Assembly: GCF_014334015.1 (NCBI RefSeq)
Contig: NZ_CP060488.1
Span: 4,050,501-4,114,500, forward strand
From: Bacteroides sp. M10
GTDB taxonomy: Bacteria > Bacteroidota > Bacteroidia > Bacteroidales > Bacteroidaceae
Direction of reading: 5' to 3'
DNA length: 64,000 bases
Below, in pieces: positions 17,880 to 27,651 of this stretch. Positions within the stretch are counted from its first letter, which is position 1. Each line of letters begins with the position of its first letter. The position numbers were made by a program, and so were the translations under genes. The notes beneath the pieces were generated by a model. It was not told the DNA's origin. It saw only the letters and a program-made list of their open reading frames with translations, and ran no database searches.

Positions 17880-20800
17880 ATGATGGAAATTAAATCCAAA
17901 TTCTTATGTTCAAAAGGAGTCGCATTGGCTTTCGCCATGCTGCTGGGTGGTTCGCCCGGTGTATTGCTCTATGCAAATGATTCTGTAGAAGAGAGTTTGA
18001 TGGTAGCCCAGACAGGCCGCACTATCAAAGGACTTGTGACAGATGCGAATGGTGAACCACTAATTGGTTGTAATGTAGTGGTCGTGGGAAGCAATGCAGG
18101 AGTAATTACCGATATTGACGGTCGGTTTACGCTGAATATTCCTACTGATGCCAAACAGATAAAAGTTAGCTATATCGGATATGTAGATCAGATCATTAAC
18201 CTTCACGACCGCTCTGATTTTAAGGTAGTATTAAAGGAAGATAATAATGCACTGGATGAGGTTGTTGTAGTGGGTTATGGTACGCAGAAAAAAGCGACGT
18301 TGACAGGAGCGGTAGAACAAATTGGTAGCCAGGTATTGGAAAGTCGTGCCATTACCAATGTCGGTGCTGCTTTGCAAGGAGCCACTCCGGGGTTGGTAGT
18401 CACTCGTTCTTCCTCACGTCCGGGTAATGAAGGTTTGAATTTCCAGATTCGTGGTCTGACATCTGTCAATGGAGGTAGTCCGTTGATTATTGTAGATGGG
18501 GTACCTGTATTGAATTCAGAGTCATTCCAAAATCTAAACTCAGATGATATTGAGAATATTAGTGTTCTGAAAGACGGTTCAGCTTCCATTTATGGTGCGA
18601 AAGCTGCTAATGGTGTTATCTTGGTAACTACCAAAAAAGGTAAAGGCAAGACAACGGTAGATTATGGCTTCAATATGCGTTTCACTACCAATGGTATTAT
18701 GGCTTTCTCTCCCAGTATGCAGGAATATGCCTCCATGTGGCTGGAAGCCAATAAAGAAATGCCGGAACATGACTGGTGGGGCTGGGGAGAAGAAAACCTG
18801 AAGAAGATGGCTCAAGGCATTGAAGGTATTTATGAGTCGACTGTAGCCGATTGGGGTACGATGTTCGTAGGTAATGCCAATCGCCTGGATGAATTGTTTG
18901 CTCGCCGTTATTCTTACCAGCATAACTTGAGTGTAGCAGGTTCTACGGATAAATCCGATTACCGCATATCTTTAGCTTATGCTGATAACCAAGCCAACTT
19001 GGCCACTGCTTATGACGGACAGAAACAGTTGAACTTGCGCTTAAACTACGGAATCAAATTGACCGATTGGTTCAAACTGGAGACTTCAGCCAGTATGATT
19101 AAAACAAATACCGAAACACCCACACATGGTATCGACCGTACACTTTACGGAAACGATGCTCCGTTTTTCCCGGCAAAAAATCCCTATGGACAATGGTACG
19201 CTAACTTCGGTAATGTAGGTGATCGCAATGCGGCAGCAGCTACAACGGATGGTGGACGTGATGAGAGAGAGAAGCTGACTACTCGTGTCGATTTTAAAGC
19301 ATTGGTGGATATTTGGAAAGGAATCACTTTTGAGGGTACTGCTTCATTTCAAAATGAGGAATATCGCAGAGAACGCTATTCGCTTCCGGTACAGTGTTAC
19401 AATTGGTTCGGTGAGCAGACGGCGAAGTTAGTATATGAAACAACACAAACCCTTAGTACTCCGCAAGATGTGCTGAATTTTAAAGATTCCCATCAGCCGG
19501 GATATTTGGTACAGGCAAATAATGCCCGGTATCAGTACTATTCAGGATTATTAAAATATAAGCGTACATTTGCCGAAGTACATAATATAGATGCTATGTT
19601 CGGTATCAATGCCGAGAAATGGGTGACTAAGAAAGTTGTTACTGCCCGTGAGAAGTTTGAGGATGTCGGAATTTACGATTTGAATCTGGCTACCGGTACA
19701 CAGGGTAACGGTGGAGGAAAGACTCATAATGGCACCTATTCATATATTGCCCGTTTGAATTATAACTATGCAGAAAAATATATGGTTGAATTGATGGGGC
19801 GTCGTGACGGAAATTCCAAGTTTGCTCCCGGTTATCGTTTTAAGAGCTTCGGTTCCGTTTCTTTGGGATGGGCGTTCTCGGAAGAACAATTTGTAGAATT
19901 TCTAAAGCCTGTTCTTTCTTTTGGTAAGCTGCGTTTAAGTTATGGTAGCTCAGGTAATGATGTTGGGCTGGGCGATTATGATTATGTATCTACTGTTTCT
20001 CTTGGGACGGCCGGTTTTGGAACTATACCTGCCAATCAGGTATCTTCAGGTTTCGGCGGTTTAATTTCTTATGACCGTACTTGGGAGAAAGTTTCACAAA
20101 AAAACTTCGGTATCGATCTTAACTTCTTCGATAATCGTTTGAAAGCTACATTCGATTATTTTATAAAAGATAATACCGGTATGTTGGTAAATGTCACCTA
20201 TCCGGGCGTATTAGGAGGTAAATCTCCTAAAACGAATAGTGGTCATTTGAATGTAAAAGGTTGGGAGTTCACTATTGGATGGCGCGATCAGATTAAAGAC
20301 TTTTCTTACTATGCCAACTTTAATATTGGTGATACAAAGAGTCTGTTGAAAGAGATGGAAGGAGCAGATTCTTATGGGGCCGGTTGGAATGCAGCCGTGA
20401 ATGGATATCCTTTGAATTCGTACTTCCTTTATCGCACAGATGGTTACTTTAAAGATCAGGCAGAAGTAGACCGCTATTATGCACTCTATGGAGAAGGCAA
20501 GGAAGATTTGACCGGTGTAGGAGCGGGAAGTGCAAGCCGGTTGCGTCCGGGTGATACCAAACGTTTGGATTTGAATGGTGATTATAAGATCTCCGGTGCA
20601 GGGAATGAGAATAGCGATTTGCAATATCTCGGTGACTCCAATCCACATTTTGTTTTCGGTTTCACATTGGGAGGAGCATGGAAAGGTTTTGATGTGAACG
20701 CGATGTTCCAGGGTGTCGGCAAGCAGTATGTTATCCGTAATGACTGGATGGCTTATCCTTTTCAAACACGTACCGCCAATCAGAACCCGACATATTTGGG

Positions 20801-21131
20801 AAAAACATGGACAGAGAGCAATCCGAACGCGGAATTCCCTCGTTTGACTACTAATGCGAATCTTGCACGTTGGAATTATCAGAATAACGACTTTATGATG
20901 CAGAATAACCGCTATATTCGTTTGAAAACATTAATAGTCGGCTACACATTGCCGCAGATATGGACGCGCAAGGTGAAACTGGAAAAAGTACGTGTTTATT
21001 TCTCTGGTAATGATTTATGGGAAGCTACCAGTATTCGAGACGGTTTCGACCCGGAAATGGGAGCAGCCTCCAACAACAGTGGATACCCGTTTGCACGTAC
21101 TTGGTCGTTCGGTCTGAACATCACTTTATAG
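17880..21131 (+). CDS. SusC-like TonB-dependent outer-membrane transporter (module A)
   Basis: 1083 residues. The signal peptide is followed by a CarboxypepD_reg domain (IKGLVTDANGEPLIGCNVVV ... about residues 48-125), the TonB-box-adjacent 'LDEVVVVGYGTQKKATLTGA', a plug domain (QGATPGLVV, GGSPLIIVDGVP, DDIENISVLKDGSASIYG) and a 22-strand-type barrel ending FGLNITL. Start may be ATG 17880 or 17883. It imports oligosaccharides across the outer membrane together with the SusD encoded 33 bases downstream. No STN domain precedes the carboxypeptidase-like domain. Confidence 0.95.
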   Translation: MMEIKSKFLCSKGVALAFAMLLGGSPGVLLYANDSVEESLMVAQTGRTIKGLVTDANGEPLIGCNVVVVGSNAGVITDIDGRFTLNIPTDAKQIKVSYIGYVDQIINLHDRSDFKVVLKEDNNALDEVVVVGYGTQKKATLTGAVEQIGSQVLESRAITNVGAALQGATPGLVVTRSSSRPGNEGLNFQIRGLTSVNGGSPLIIVDGVPVLNSESFQNLNSDDIENISVLKDGSASIYGAKAANGVILVTTKKGKGKTTVDYGFNMRFTTNGIMAFSPSMQEYASMWLEANKEMPEHDWWGWGEENLKKMAQGIEGIYESTVADWGTMFVGNANRLDELFARRYSYQHNLSVAGSTDKSDYRISLAYADNQANLATAYDGQKQLNLRLNYGIKLTDWFKLETSASMIKTNTETPTHGIDRTLYGNDAPFFPAKNPYGQWYANFGNVGDRNAAAATTDGGRDEREKLTTRVDFKALVDIWKGITFEGTASFQNEEYRRERYSLPVQCYNWFGEQTAKLVYETTQTLSTPQDVLNFKDSHQPGYLVQANNARYQYYSGLLKYKRTFAEVHNIDAMFGINAEKWVTKKVVTAREKFEDVGIYDLNLATGTQGNGGGKTHNGTYSYIARLNYNYAEKYMVELMGRRDGNSKFAPGYRFKSFGSVSLGWAFSEEQFVEFLKPVLSFGKLRLSYGSSGNDVGLGDYDYVSTVSLGTAGFGTIPANQVSSGFGGLISYDRTWEKVSQKNFGIDLNFFDNRLKATFDYFIKDNTGMLVNVTYPGVLGGKSPKTNSGHLNVKGWEFTIGWRDQIKDFSYYANFNIGDTKSLLKEMEGADSYGAGWNAAVNGYPLNSYFLYRTDGYFKDQAEVDRYYALYGEGKEDLTGVGAGSASRLRPGDTKRLDLNGDYKISGAGNENSDLQYLGDSNPHFVFGFTLGGAWKGFDVNAMFQGVGKQYVIRNDWMAYPFQTRTANQNPTYLGKTWTESNPNAEFPRLTTNANLARWNYQNNDFMMQNNRYIRLKTLIVGYTLPQIWTRKVKLEKVRVYFSGNDLWEATSIRDGFDPEMGAASNNSGYPFARTWSFGLNITL

Positions 21132-21164
21132 TAGCTATAGAAAATTAAATACAGAATAGAAGAT

Positions 21165-22961
21165 ATGAAAAAGATAACGAACTATATATTAATTTGCACC
21201 TGCGCATTGGGATTTTCTTCATGCGTGAATACGTTCCTTGACTTGGAACCACTGGATGCCAAGACAGATGTGATTTATTTCAAAACTCCGGAGCATTTCC
21301 GTGAATATGCTAACGGGCTTTACGGGCAATTATTAGGATGGCAATCTTCTTATGGAAGTATATTCGATCACATGGATGCAGCATCCGATCTTTCCACTTG
21401 TTTCAGATATTCGTATGGTGTAGGAACCGGTGTGATGGGAGTTCCTAATGACGATAGTCGTTGGGGTAATTGCTATGGCAATATTCGTGCCACTAATCAC
21501 ATGTTTGAAAGAGCTGTTTCTTCCTATACGGGTAATTTAGCGGACATTAAAAAAGAATTAGCCGAAGGTCATTTCTTCCGTGCCTATAATTATTTTTACT
21601 TATTGAAGTTTTTTGGCGGAGTGCCTGTCGTTACGAAAGTTCTCGACGTGACTTCATCGGAATTATATGGAAAACGTAATAGCCGTTATGAGGTTGTCAA
21701 CTTGATTCTCTCCGATTTGGATGAGGCTATCGCAGGGTTGCCGTTGGAGCAGAATATAACCTCTGCCGACAAAGGTAAAATCAGCAAACAGGCTGCACAG
21801 GCATTTAAGGCTCGCGTGTTACTTTATGAAGCTACCTGGCGTAAGTACAATGGTACTTCTACTGATTTTGAAGGTTCTGCCGGTCCGGCTTCCGATCAGG
21901 TAAATGCTTTCCTGGAAGAATCTCTTCAACTATCCGAAACAGTGATGGGGGATGCTGCTTATTCTCTTTGGAATTATAATAATGTAGCAGCGATGAGAAA
22001 TATGAGTAGCCGTTACCTGTTTAATATTGAAGAAGAAGCTAGCAATCCTGCTGGTGCAGGAAGAGCGACGAACAAGGAATTTATCATCGCTTCTGTATAT
22101 AGTCAGGAAACGCGTAAAGGACAGGTTGCTTTGAATCAGGTGATTTATACGGATATGCGTCCCAGTCGGAAATTAATTGATATGTTTTTATGCACCGACG
22201 GGCTTCCGGTTAGTATGTCTGATAAATTTCAGGGATATAAGAATCCGGGGGACGAATTTCAGAACCGGGATTTCCGTTTGACCTCTTATGTGGGTTCATA
22301 TGCTACGAGTCTGACAGTTGAGAACTGTGGGTATGGTGTTTCCAAGTTTGCTATTACTGATATTCAACGCCAAAGTAAAGATGAATCGGCCAATTATCCG
22401 GTACTTCGGTTGGCAGAAGTATACTTGAATTATGCTGAAGCTGTGATGGAGCGCTATGGTGAAATATCAGATGACCAGTTGAATAAGTCGATAAATAAAA
22501 TCCGTGCCCGTGCGGGAATTGCCAACCTGACAAATGCATTGGCAAAGCGAATTCAGGAAGGAGTGCCGGCAAATGCGAATAAGACAGTTAATCAGGTAAT
22601 GCTGGATGAGATCCGTCGTGAACGTGCTTTGGAACTCTATATGGAAGGTTTCCGTTGCGACGACCTGAAACGTTGGGGTATTGCGGAAGAGAATCTGAAT
22701 GAGTCTCGTTGCGGTGCGGTAGTAGGTAATGCCAGCTATCCGACGGCATTTATAGACGAAAACGGGAATGCTACCAGTGCTTTCAATCCGGCTATTTTTA
22801 CGAAAGGGACGGAAGAAGTAGAGACAGGTAAAGGTAAACTACCTTGTGTAGTGCTTCTCAAATCATCCGACTGCGCATTTACTAAGGGAGATTATTTGTG
22901 GGCGATTCCAAGAAATCAAATCAACCTGAATTCAAATCTGGTACAAAATCCGGGATATTAA
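21165..22961 (+). CDS. SusD-like (RagB) glycan-binding lipoprotein (module A)
   Basis: 598 residues with a lipobox at FSSCVN (Cys about residue 20). It has the helical SusD layout: 'LDLEPLDAKTDVIYFKTPEHF' N-terminus, TPR-like middle with 'AEGHFFRAYNYFYLLKFFGGVPVVT', and the C-terminal SusD signature 'RRERALELYMEGFRCDDLKRWG' and 'LWAIPRNQINLNSNLVQNPGY'. It forms the lid over the SusC barrel and binds the substrate at the cell surface. Confidence 0.95.
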   Translation: MKKITNYILICTCALGFSSCVNTFLDLEPLDAKTDVIYFKTPEHFREYANGLYGQLLGWQSSYGSIFDHMDAASDLSTCFRYSYGVGTGVMGVPNDDSRWGNCYGNIRATNHMFERAVSSYTGNLADIKKELAEGHFFRAYNYFYLLKFFGGVPVVTKVLDVTSSELYGKRNSRYEVVNLILSDLDEAIAGLPLEQNITSADKGKISKQAAQAFKARVLLYEATWRKYNGTSTDFEGSAGPASDQVNAFLEESLQLSETVMGDAAYSLWNYNNVAAMRNMSSRYLFNIEEEASNPAGAGRATNKEFIIASVYSQETRKGQVALNQVIYTDMRPSRKLIDMFLCTDGLPVSMSDKFQGYKNPGDEFQNRDFRLTSYVGSYATSLTVENCGYGVSKFAITDIQRQSKDESANYPVLRLAEVYLNYAEAVMERYGEISDDQLNKSINKIRARAGIANLTNALAKRIQEGVPANANKTVNQVMLDEIRRERALELYMEGFRCDDLKRWGIAEENLNESRCGAVVGNASYPTAFIDENGNATSAFNPAIFTKGTEEVETGKGKLPCVVLLKSSDCAFTKGDYLWAIPRNQINLNSNLVQNPGY

Positions 22962-22997
22962 TCATTCAAACGTTTAACGTATAATACCATAGATTAT

Positions 22998-24191
22998 ATG
23001 AAGTTTTTATTCAAATATACATTTCACTTGGCAATACTTGCTTGTGTTTCCGCACTTTTCTCCGGTTGTGAGCAAGATCCCAAGTATAGAGTTTATGATT
23101 ATCCTGTGCCGGTAGTGGAGAGGATTTATCCAACGGACGGATATGTCACTACACAGGTAGTTATTACGGGAACCAATTTTGGTGACCGTGCAGAAGCTGT
23201 GAAGGTCTTCTTCGGTGAAGCTCAATCTAATAAAGTACTCGATTGCAAAAATAACCGTTTGGTAGTGGAAGTGCCGGAAACTGCAGTAACAGGCAATCTG
23301 TCTTTACAGATTTATAATAAAAAGGTGGAGAATATCGGTTATTATACAGTACTGCCTACACCACGTGTCATTACAGTGACTTCTGATAGTGAAGACGGTG
23401 AAGGGGTAGCCGATACAGGAGACAAGGTTACTATAACAGGTGAGAACTTTGGTACGGATCCATCTGATATTTCTGTCAGCTTCAATGGAACACCGGCTGA
23501 ATTTGAACTGGTGGATGAGTCTACTATTGTTGCGACAACTCCTGCAGATTATAAGACAGGTAATGTGACTGTAACTATTCATGGATATACAATGACAGGT
23601 AGTGCAATGTTTAATCCTAACTCAAAAGGTGATGTGACAGTGCTTTACCTTCAAAACTACAAGCAGCCGTTTGCCAAGGCAAATGATGAAAATTGGAAGA
23701 ACGGTGAATGGTGGACTCCGGCAGTATGGAATCAGAATAAGGCATCTTTCAATGCAAAAAATAATACTACTGTTACCGGAATGCAGTATAAAGCAGCAGA
23801 GGGCTTCACATTAGCGTTCCAGAATGGATGGGAGAAGGAAGCTTATACGAATGGAAAAATATGGCAAGTTGCTACACTTCGTCCTGGTAAATACAGACTG
23901 GAAGTTACTTATGCCTATACGATGGTAGTAAGTGATGCGGGGAATTTTATTTCTGCATTGATGGCCAAAGGAAATAGTGAGAGTGATATACCGAATGTAG
24001 CTGATATTGAGCAATTAAATGGAGTTTGTGCGATCTATGACAAAGCTGGAACAAATAATGACTCGGGTATTTTGGTAACCCCTTCATTGGAAGTGACGGA
24101 GACAACGGATGTTGTCATTGGATTCCTGACTTCTCTGGCTAAAGGTAATTCATACTTTAAAGTGACAGAATTAAAATTGATTCTTGAATGA
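22998..24191 (+). CDS. IPT/TIG-domain surface lipoprotein, short-stalk form
   Basis: 397 residues; lipobox FSGCEQ. Two IPT/TIG immunoglobulin-like repeats follow (starting VERIYPTDGYVTTQVVITG and VTSDSEDGEGVADTGDKVTI), then a distal beta-rich domain of about 185 residues beginning near 'LQNYKQPF'. That distal domain is homologous to the end of the next gene (both carry NYKQPF and a 'TDVVIGF' strand) and resembles the DUF5013-type domain of PUL lipoproteins. It occupies the surface-glycan-binding-protein (SusE/F-like) position after SusD. Binding of the PUL substrate is inferred. Confidence 0.8.
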   Translation: MKFLFKYTFHLAILACVSALFSGCEQDPKYRVYDYPVPVVERIYPTDGYVTTQVVITGTNFGDRAEAVKVFFGEAQSNKVLDCKNNRLVVEVPETAVTGNLSLQIYNKKVENIGYYTVLPTPRVITVTSDSEDGEGVADTGDKVTITGENFGTDPSDISVSFNGTPAEFELVDESTIVATTPADYKTGNVTVTIHGYTMTGSAMFNPNSKGDVTVLYLQNYKQPFAKANDENWKNGEWWTPAVWNQNKASFNAKNNTTVTGMQYKAAEGFTLAFQNGWEKEAYTNGKIWQVATLRPGKYRLEVTYAYTMVVSDAGNFISALMAKGNSESDIPNVADIEQLNGVCAIYDKAGTNNDSGILVTPSLEVTETTDVVIGFLTSLAKGNSYFKVTELKLILE

Positions 24192-24240
24192 TGTGGAAAA
24201 AGAAAAAAGAGTAATTCATCGTGATAATATAATTAAGATT

Positions 24241-26280
24241 ATGAAGAAAATATATAACTATCTGTTTCCCGTTTTTCTCTCGCTTTTCGCATTAGCTGCT
24301 TGTGACGAGGAAAATGAAGAAATTGTTCCAATGAGTTACACTGATCCTGTGGCGACTGTAACAAAGATAGATCCCGTAGAAGGATATGTTGGGAATGAGT
24401 TTACCGTTAGTGGCAGTGATTTTGGTATCATAACAGAAGATGTGAAAGTATTTATCGGTTCCCAGGAGGCAGTAGTAGTCTCTTGCGCCGATGATGCTAT
24501 CCTTGCGAAAGTGCCGGAATCGGCAACAAACGGAAAGATAACCGTTGAGGTTTTCGGGCAACGTGTGGAGACTGATCTAGTTTATCGTGTACTTGGTAAG
24601 CCGGGTGTCAGCGTAGTGAAACCTTCTTATGGTTTTCCGGGTGCCAGTATCGTTTTCGAAGGACAAGAATTTGTTTCTTCTAAAACACTGTATACTTTGA
24701 CTTTCGGGACTTCCACAGACAAGGCAGAGATTGTGGGTACACCTACTGATACCGAATTTACGGCCAAAGTTCCCGAGACAGCTGTCAGTGGAGTTATGAC
24801 ACTTATTATGGCAGAACAAACGATTGATTTGGCTTCTTATCCTTTCACAGTGTTGAAGCATGCAACGCTTGATGCCCCTAAAGAGGGTGAATCGATTCCA
24901 TCAGGTTTTGCAGGAAGTGCATTTGCAATAACAGGAACCAATCTTGTGCAAGAATTGCTGGATAAGTCTGTTGAAGGGTTGGAGCCTTTGAAAGTAACTT
25001 TCTCTAAAGCCGGCGGAGAACCTGTAGAAGCTGCAATAGATACAGATAATTTGACAGATAAGAGTATTCCACTCACCGTACCTGCTTCGTTGGAAGCCGG
25101 AGATTATACAATTACGGTCATTACTCCGTTTGAAACTATCGGGACACAGTTGAAATATACGGTATTACCGATGCCGACAGTAACAGGCATTTCAACGAAA
25201 GCCGGATATATTAATGCGGAAGTAACGATCATTGGTCAGAACTTTGGTACGAAAGCTGAAAATATTCAGGTCTTTTTCGGAGAAACAGTTTGTGATAAAG
25301 TGACACTGAATGATAAGGGTAATATCGTAGTGAATGTTCCAAAAGGAGTTTCATCTGAAGCTCCGGTGAAGATTAAACTGATAATTCAGGGTAAGGAAAT
25401 AGAGATGGGCGAATCAGGTACATTTGAGGTTTGGGCAACTCCGGAAATCACTTCTGTTGAAACACCGTATATTTATCCTTATGGTACATTAGTAAAAGCC
25501 GGACAGGAAATAACATTTACAGGAAAAGGTTTTGGAACGGATAAGAATTCTGTTACAGTTACTTTTGAGGGAATATCCGTACCTGTTACGGTTAAAAAGA
25601 TTACTACGACTTCTATTACTGTAACGGTTCCACAAGGTTTCAATGGTGGAAAAGTAACAATGGTGTTTGAAGGCATTGCACAACCCGTAGAGAGTGATAT
25701 GTTACAACCTCTGCCGGTGGATGGAGATATTTCTCAATATGTACTCATGAACTATAAACAGCCTTTTGAATATGTAAAAGAAGGTGGGGATAAAGGATTC
25801 CATAAAAAAGGAGAGTGGGCAAAAGCTGCTTATTGGATAGTTCAGAACTCTAACTTGACTGCTGGTGAAGGAGGTGCTGCTGTTGATTTGGCATTTAAAA
25901 CGAAATATGGTGATGGAAGTGATGCAGGTTTGGCTTTACAAACAGATTGGGGATTTGACAATCCTAAAAATGATGGTAAGGTATATCAGACTTCTCATCT
26001 TCAAAAAGGAAAATATAAGTTGACGGCACACGTTTATGAATATGATGGCAGAGGTTTTACCGGTTATGTTGCGGTTTGTAAAGGTCGTGAGATGGCAAAT
26101 ACGAGTGATATACCAAGTAAGAGTCTGGCAAACGCTTCTATTTCGGGTACGGGTGATGTAGTAGTTGATATTCTTGTTGAAGAGCCTACCGATGTTGTCA
26201 TTGGTTTTGTATGTACGATTACAGTAAAACAAGGACGGGCTAAGATAGATAATTTCAAATTAGAGTTAGTAGAGCAATAA
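24241..26280 (+). CDS. IPT/TIG-domain surface lipoprotein, long-stalk form
   Basis: The frame opens at 24184, but ATG 24241 gives a clean lipoprotein signal (MKKIYNYLFPVF ... ALAACDE), so 679 residues are called. Five IPT/TIG-like repeats can be seen, with starts at VTKIDPVEGYVGNE, VSVVKPSYGFPGAS, DAPKEGESIPSGFAGS, VTGISTKAGYINAE and ITSVETPYIYPYGT. The distal domain starting near MNYKQPF is shared with the preceding protein. The longer stalk would hold a similar binding head further from the membrane. Ligand binding is inferred from position and architecture. Confidence 0.8.
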   Translation: MKKIYNYLFPVFLSLFALAACDEENEEIVPMSYTDPVATVTKIDPVEGYVGNEFTVSGSDFGIITEDVKVFIGSQEAVVVSCADDAILAKVPESATNGKITVEVFGQRVETDLVYRVLGKPGVSVVKPSYGFPGASIVFEGQEFVSSKTLYTLTFGTSTDKAEIVGTPTDTEFTAKVPETAVSGVMTLIMAEQTIDLASYPFTVLKHATLDAPKEGESIPSGFAGSAFAITGTNLVQELLDKSVEGLEPLKVTFSKAGGEPVEAAIDTDNLTDKSIPLTVPASLEAGDYTITVITPFETIGTQLKYTVLPMPTVTGISTKAGYINAEVTIIGQNFGTKAENIQVFFGETVCDKVTLNDKGNIVVNVPKGVSSEAPVKIKLIIQGKEIEMGESGTFEVWATPEITSVETPYIYPYGTLVKAGQEITFTGKGFGTDKNSVTVTFEGISVPVTVKKITTTSITVTVPQGFNGGKVTMVFEGIAQPVESDMLQPLPVDGDISQYVLMNYKQPFEYVKEGGDKGFHKKGEWAKAAYWIVQNSNLTAGEGGAAVDLAFKTKYGDGSDAGLALQTDWGFDNPKNDGKVYQTSHLQKGKYKLTAHVYEYDGRGFTGYVAVCKGREMANTSDIPSKSLANASISGTGDVVVDILVEEPTDVVIGFVCTITVKQGRAKIDNFKLELVEQ

Positions 26281-26338
26281 ACTATAATTGGGTGCACCGT
26301 AATCAATGGTAGATGCGGTGTACCATTAAACCAAAAAT

Positions 26339-27637
26339 ATGATGAAAAAGATATATTATATAACCGCAGTATTTGCTACCCTGTTTCTGGTAGGATGTGG
26401 GGACGGCATTGACCTTCCGGGTGTCAATGTGGAAACTGATTTGAATAAAATTCCTCTTCCTGATAATAACGTGAATTTGGAACAGGTTGAACTTAAACCG
26501 TCAACGGAACCCATGCTGCATGAAGGGTTGCATACAGAGGAAGACTTCCAGCGTATTCGGGATAAAAAAGCTGCCGGAGAAGAACCTTGGGTAAGTGCTT
26601 ATCAATTATTAGTAGAAAGTCAGTTTTCGCAGAAGACGGCAGATACTTATCCTACGGAATGGATTAAACGTGGAGTTTCCGGTGATGAAAATTATATGAA
26701 TGCAGCCAAGGGGGCCACTATTGCATATCAGCAGGCGCTTCGTTGGAAGATTGAGCAAGATGATGAATATGCGGCAAAAGCAGTGGAGAATCTGAATAAG
26801 TGGGTACAGACTTGTGTAGGTGTAACAGGTAATACGAATTTATCGCTTGCCGCAGGACTTTATGGTTATGAATTTGCTATTGCCGGTGAATTATTGAGGG
26901 ATTATGGAGGATGGGATCGTGCGGATTTCGCAGCGTTCCAGAATTGGTTGCTTAAAGTGTTCTATCCCGCTAATGATGATTTTCTGAAACGTCATCACGA
27001 TACGAATGCGTTACATTATTGGGCTAACTGGTGTCTTTGTAATATAGCGGCTAAAATGGCTATCGGCATTGTAACCGATCGTCGTGATATTTATAATGAA
27101 GGTATCGACCATTTGCAGACAGGTGATACAAACGGACGTTTACGTCGTGCTATCTATCACGATTATGCACCGGACTATAACTTTGCCCAATGGCAGGAAA
27201 GTGGACGTGACCAAGGGCACACGTTGATGTGTGTCGGATTGATGGGAGTTATTTGTCAGTTGGCATGGAGTCAGGGAGACGATTTCTTTGCCTATGATGA
27301 CAATCTGTTCATGCGGGCTTGCGAATATGCTGCTTGTTGTAATTACACTAATGAGACTGTACCATATACTACTTATATATGGCAAAAACAGAGTCAATGG
27401 GGATATCCGATTCCGGAAGAACAAACAACACTTGGTGGTGGTAAATGGATCAAACGTGCGATATGGGCGTTGCCTTATTATCATTACAAAGGGATAAAAA
27501 ACATCTCGGATGATAATCTCAAATATACTAAGATTGCTACCGAATATGTAGGAATAGAAGGAGGAGGCGGTTATTATGATGCTAACTCCGGCGGGTATGA
27601 TGTACTTGGACTTGGTACATTGATGTATGCACAATAA
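26339..27637 (+). CDS. Alginate-lyase-superfamily lipoprotein (module A)
   Basis: 432 residues; lipobox FLVGCGD (Cys about residue 20), implying surface or outer-membrane attachment. The mature part is an alpha/alpha toroid of the Alginate_lyase superfamily. Landmarks are 'EPMLHEGLHTEEDFQRIRDKKAAGEEPW', 'YEFAIAGELLRDYGGW' and the ESGRDQGH motif with R290-H294. It is a paralog of 53998-55263, with the motif at nearly the same residue number, and more distantly of 10514-12454. The superfamily includes the PL38-type lyases acting on alginate or glucuronan; beta-elimination on a uronate polymer is therefore plausible but unproven. Either ATG 26339 or 26342 may start it. It is expected to be co-transcribed with SusC/D. 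Confidence 0.78.
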   Translation: MMKKIYYITAVFATLFLVGCGDGIDLPGVNVETDLNKIPLPDNNVNLEQVELKPSTEPMLHEGLHTEEDFQRIRDKKAAGEEPWVSAYQLLVESQFSQKTADTYPTEWIKRGVSGDENYMNAAKGATIAYQQALRWKIEQDDEYAAKAVENLNKWVQTCVGVTGNTNLSLAAGLYGYEFAIAGELLRDYGGWDRADFAAFQNWLLKVFYPANDDFLKRHHDTNALHYWANWCLCNIAAKMAIGIVTDRRDIYNEGIDHLQTGDTNGRLRRAIYHDYAPDYNFAQWQESGRDQGHTLMCVGLMGVICQLAWSQGDDFFAYDDNLFMRACEYAACCNYTNETVPYTTYIWQKQSQWGYPIPEEQTTLGGGKWIKRAIWALPYYHYKGIKNISDDNLKYTKIATEYVGIEGGGGYYDANSGGYDVLGLGTLMYAQ

Positions 27638-27651
27638 ATGAATAATTCAAG

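Noticed and set aside
17303..21131. Classic sigma/anti-sigma/STN trans-envelope signalling
   Set aside because: No FecR-like gene and no STN domain before the CarboxypepD domain in the SusC proteins.
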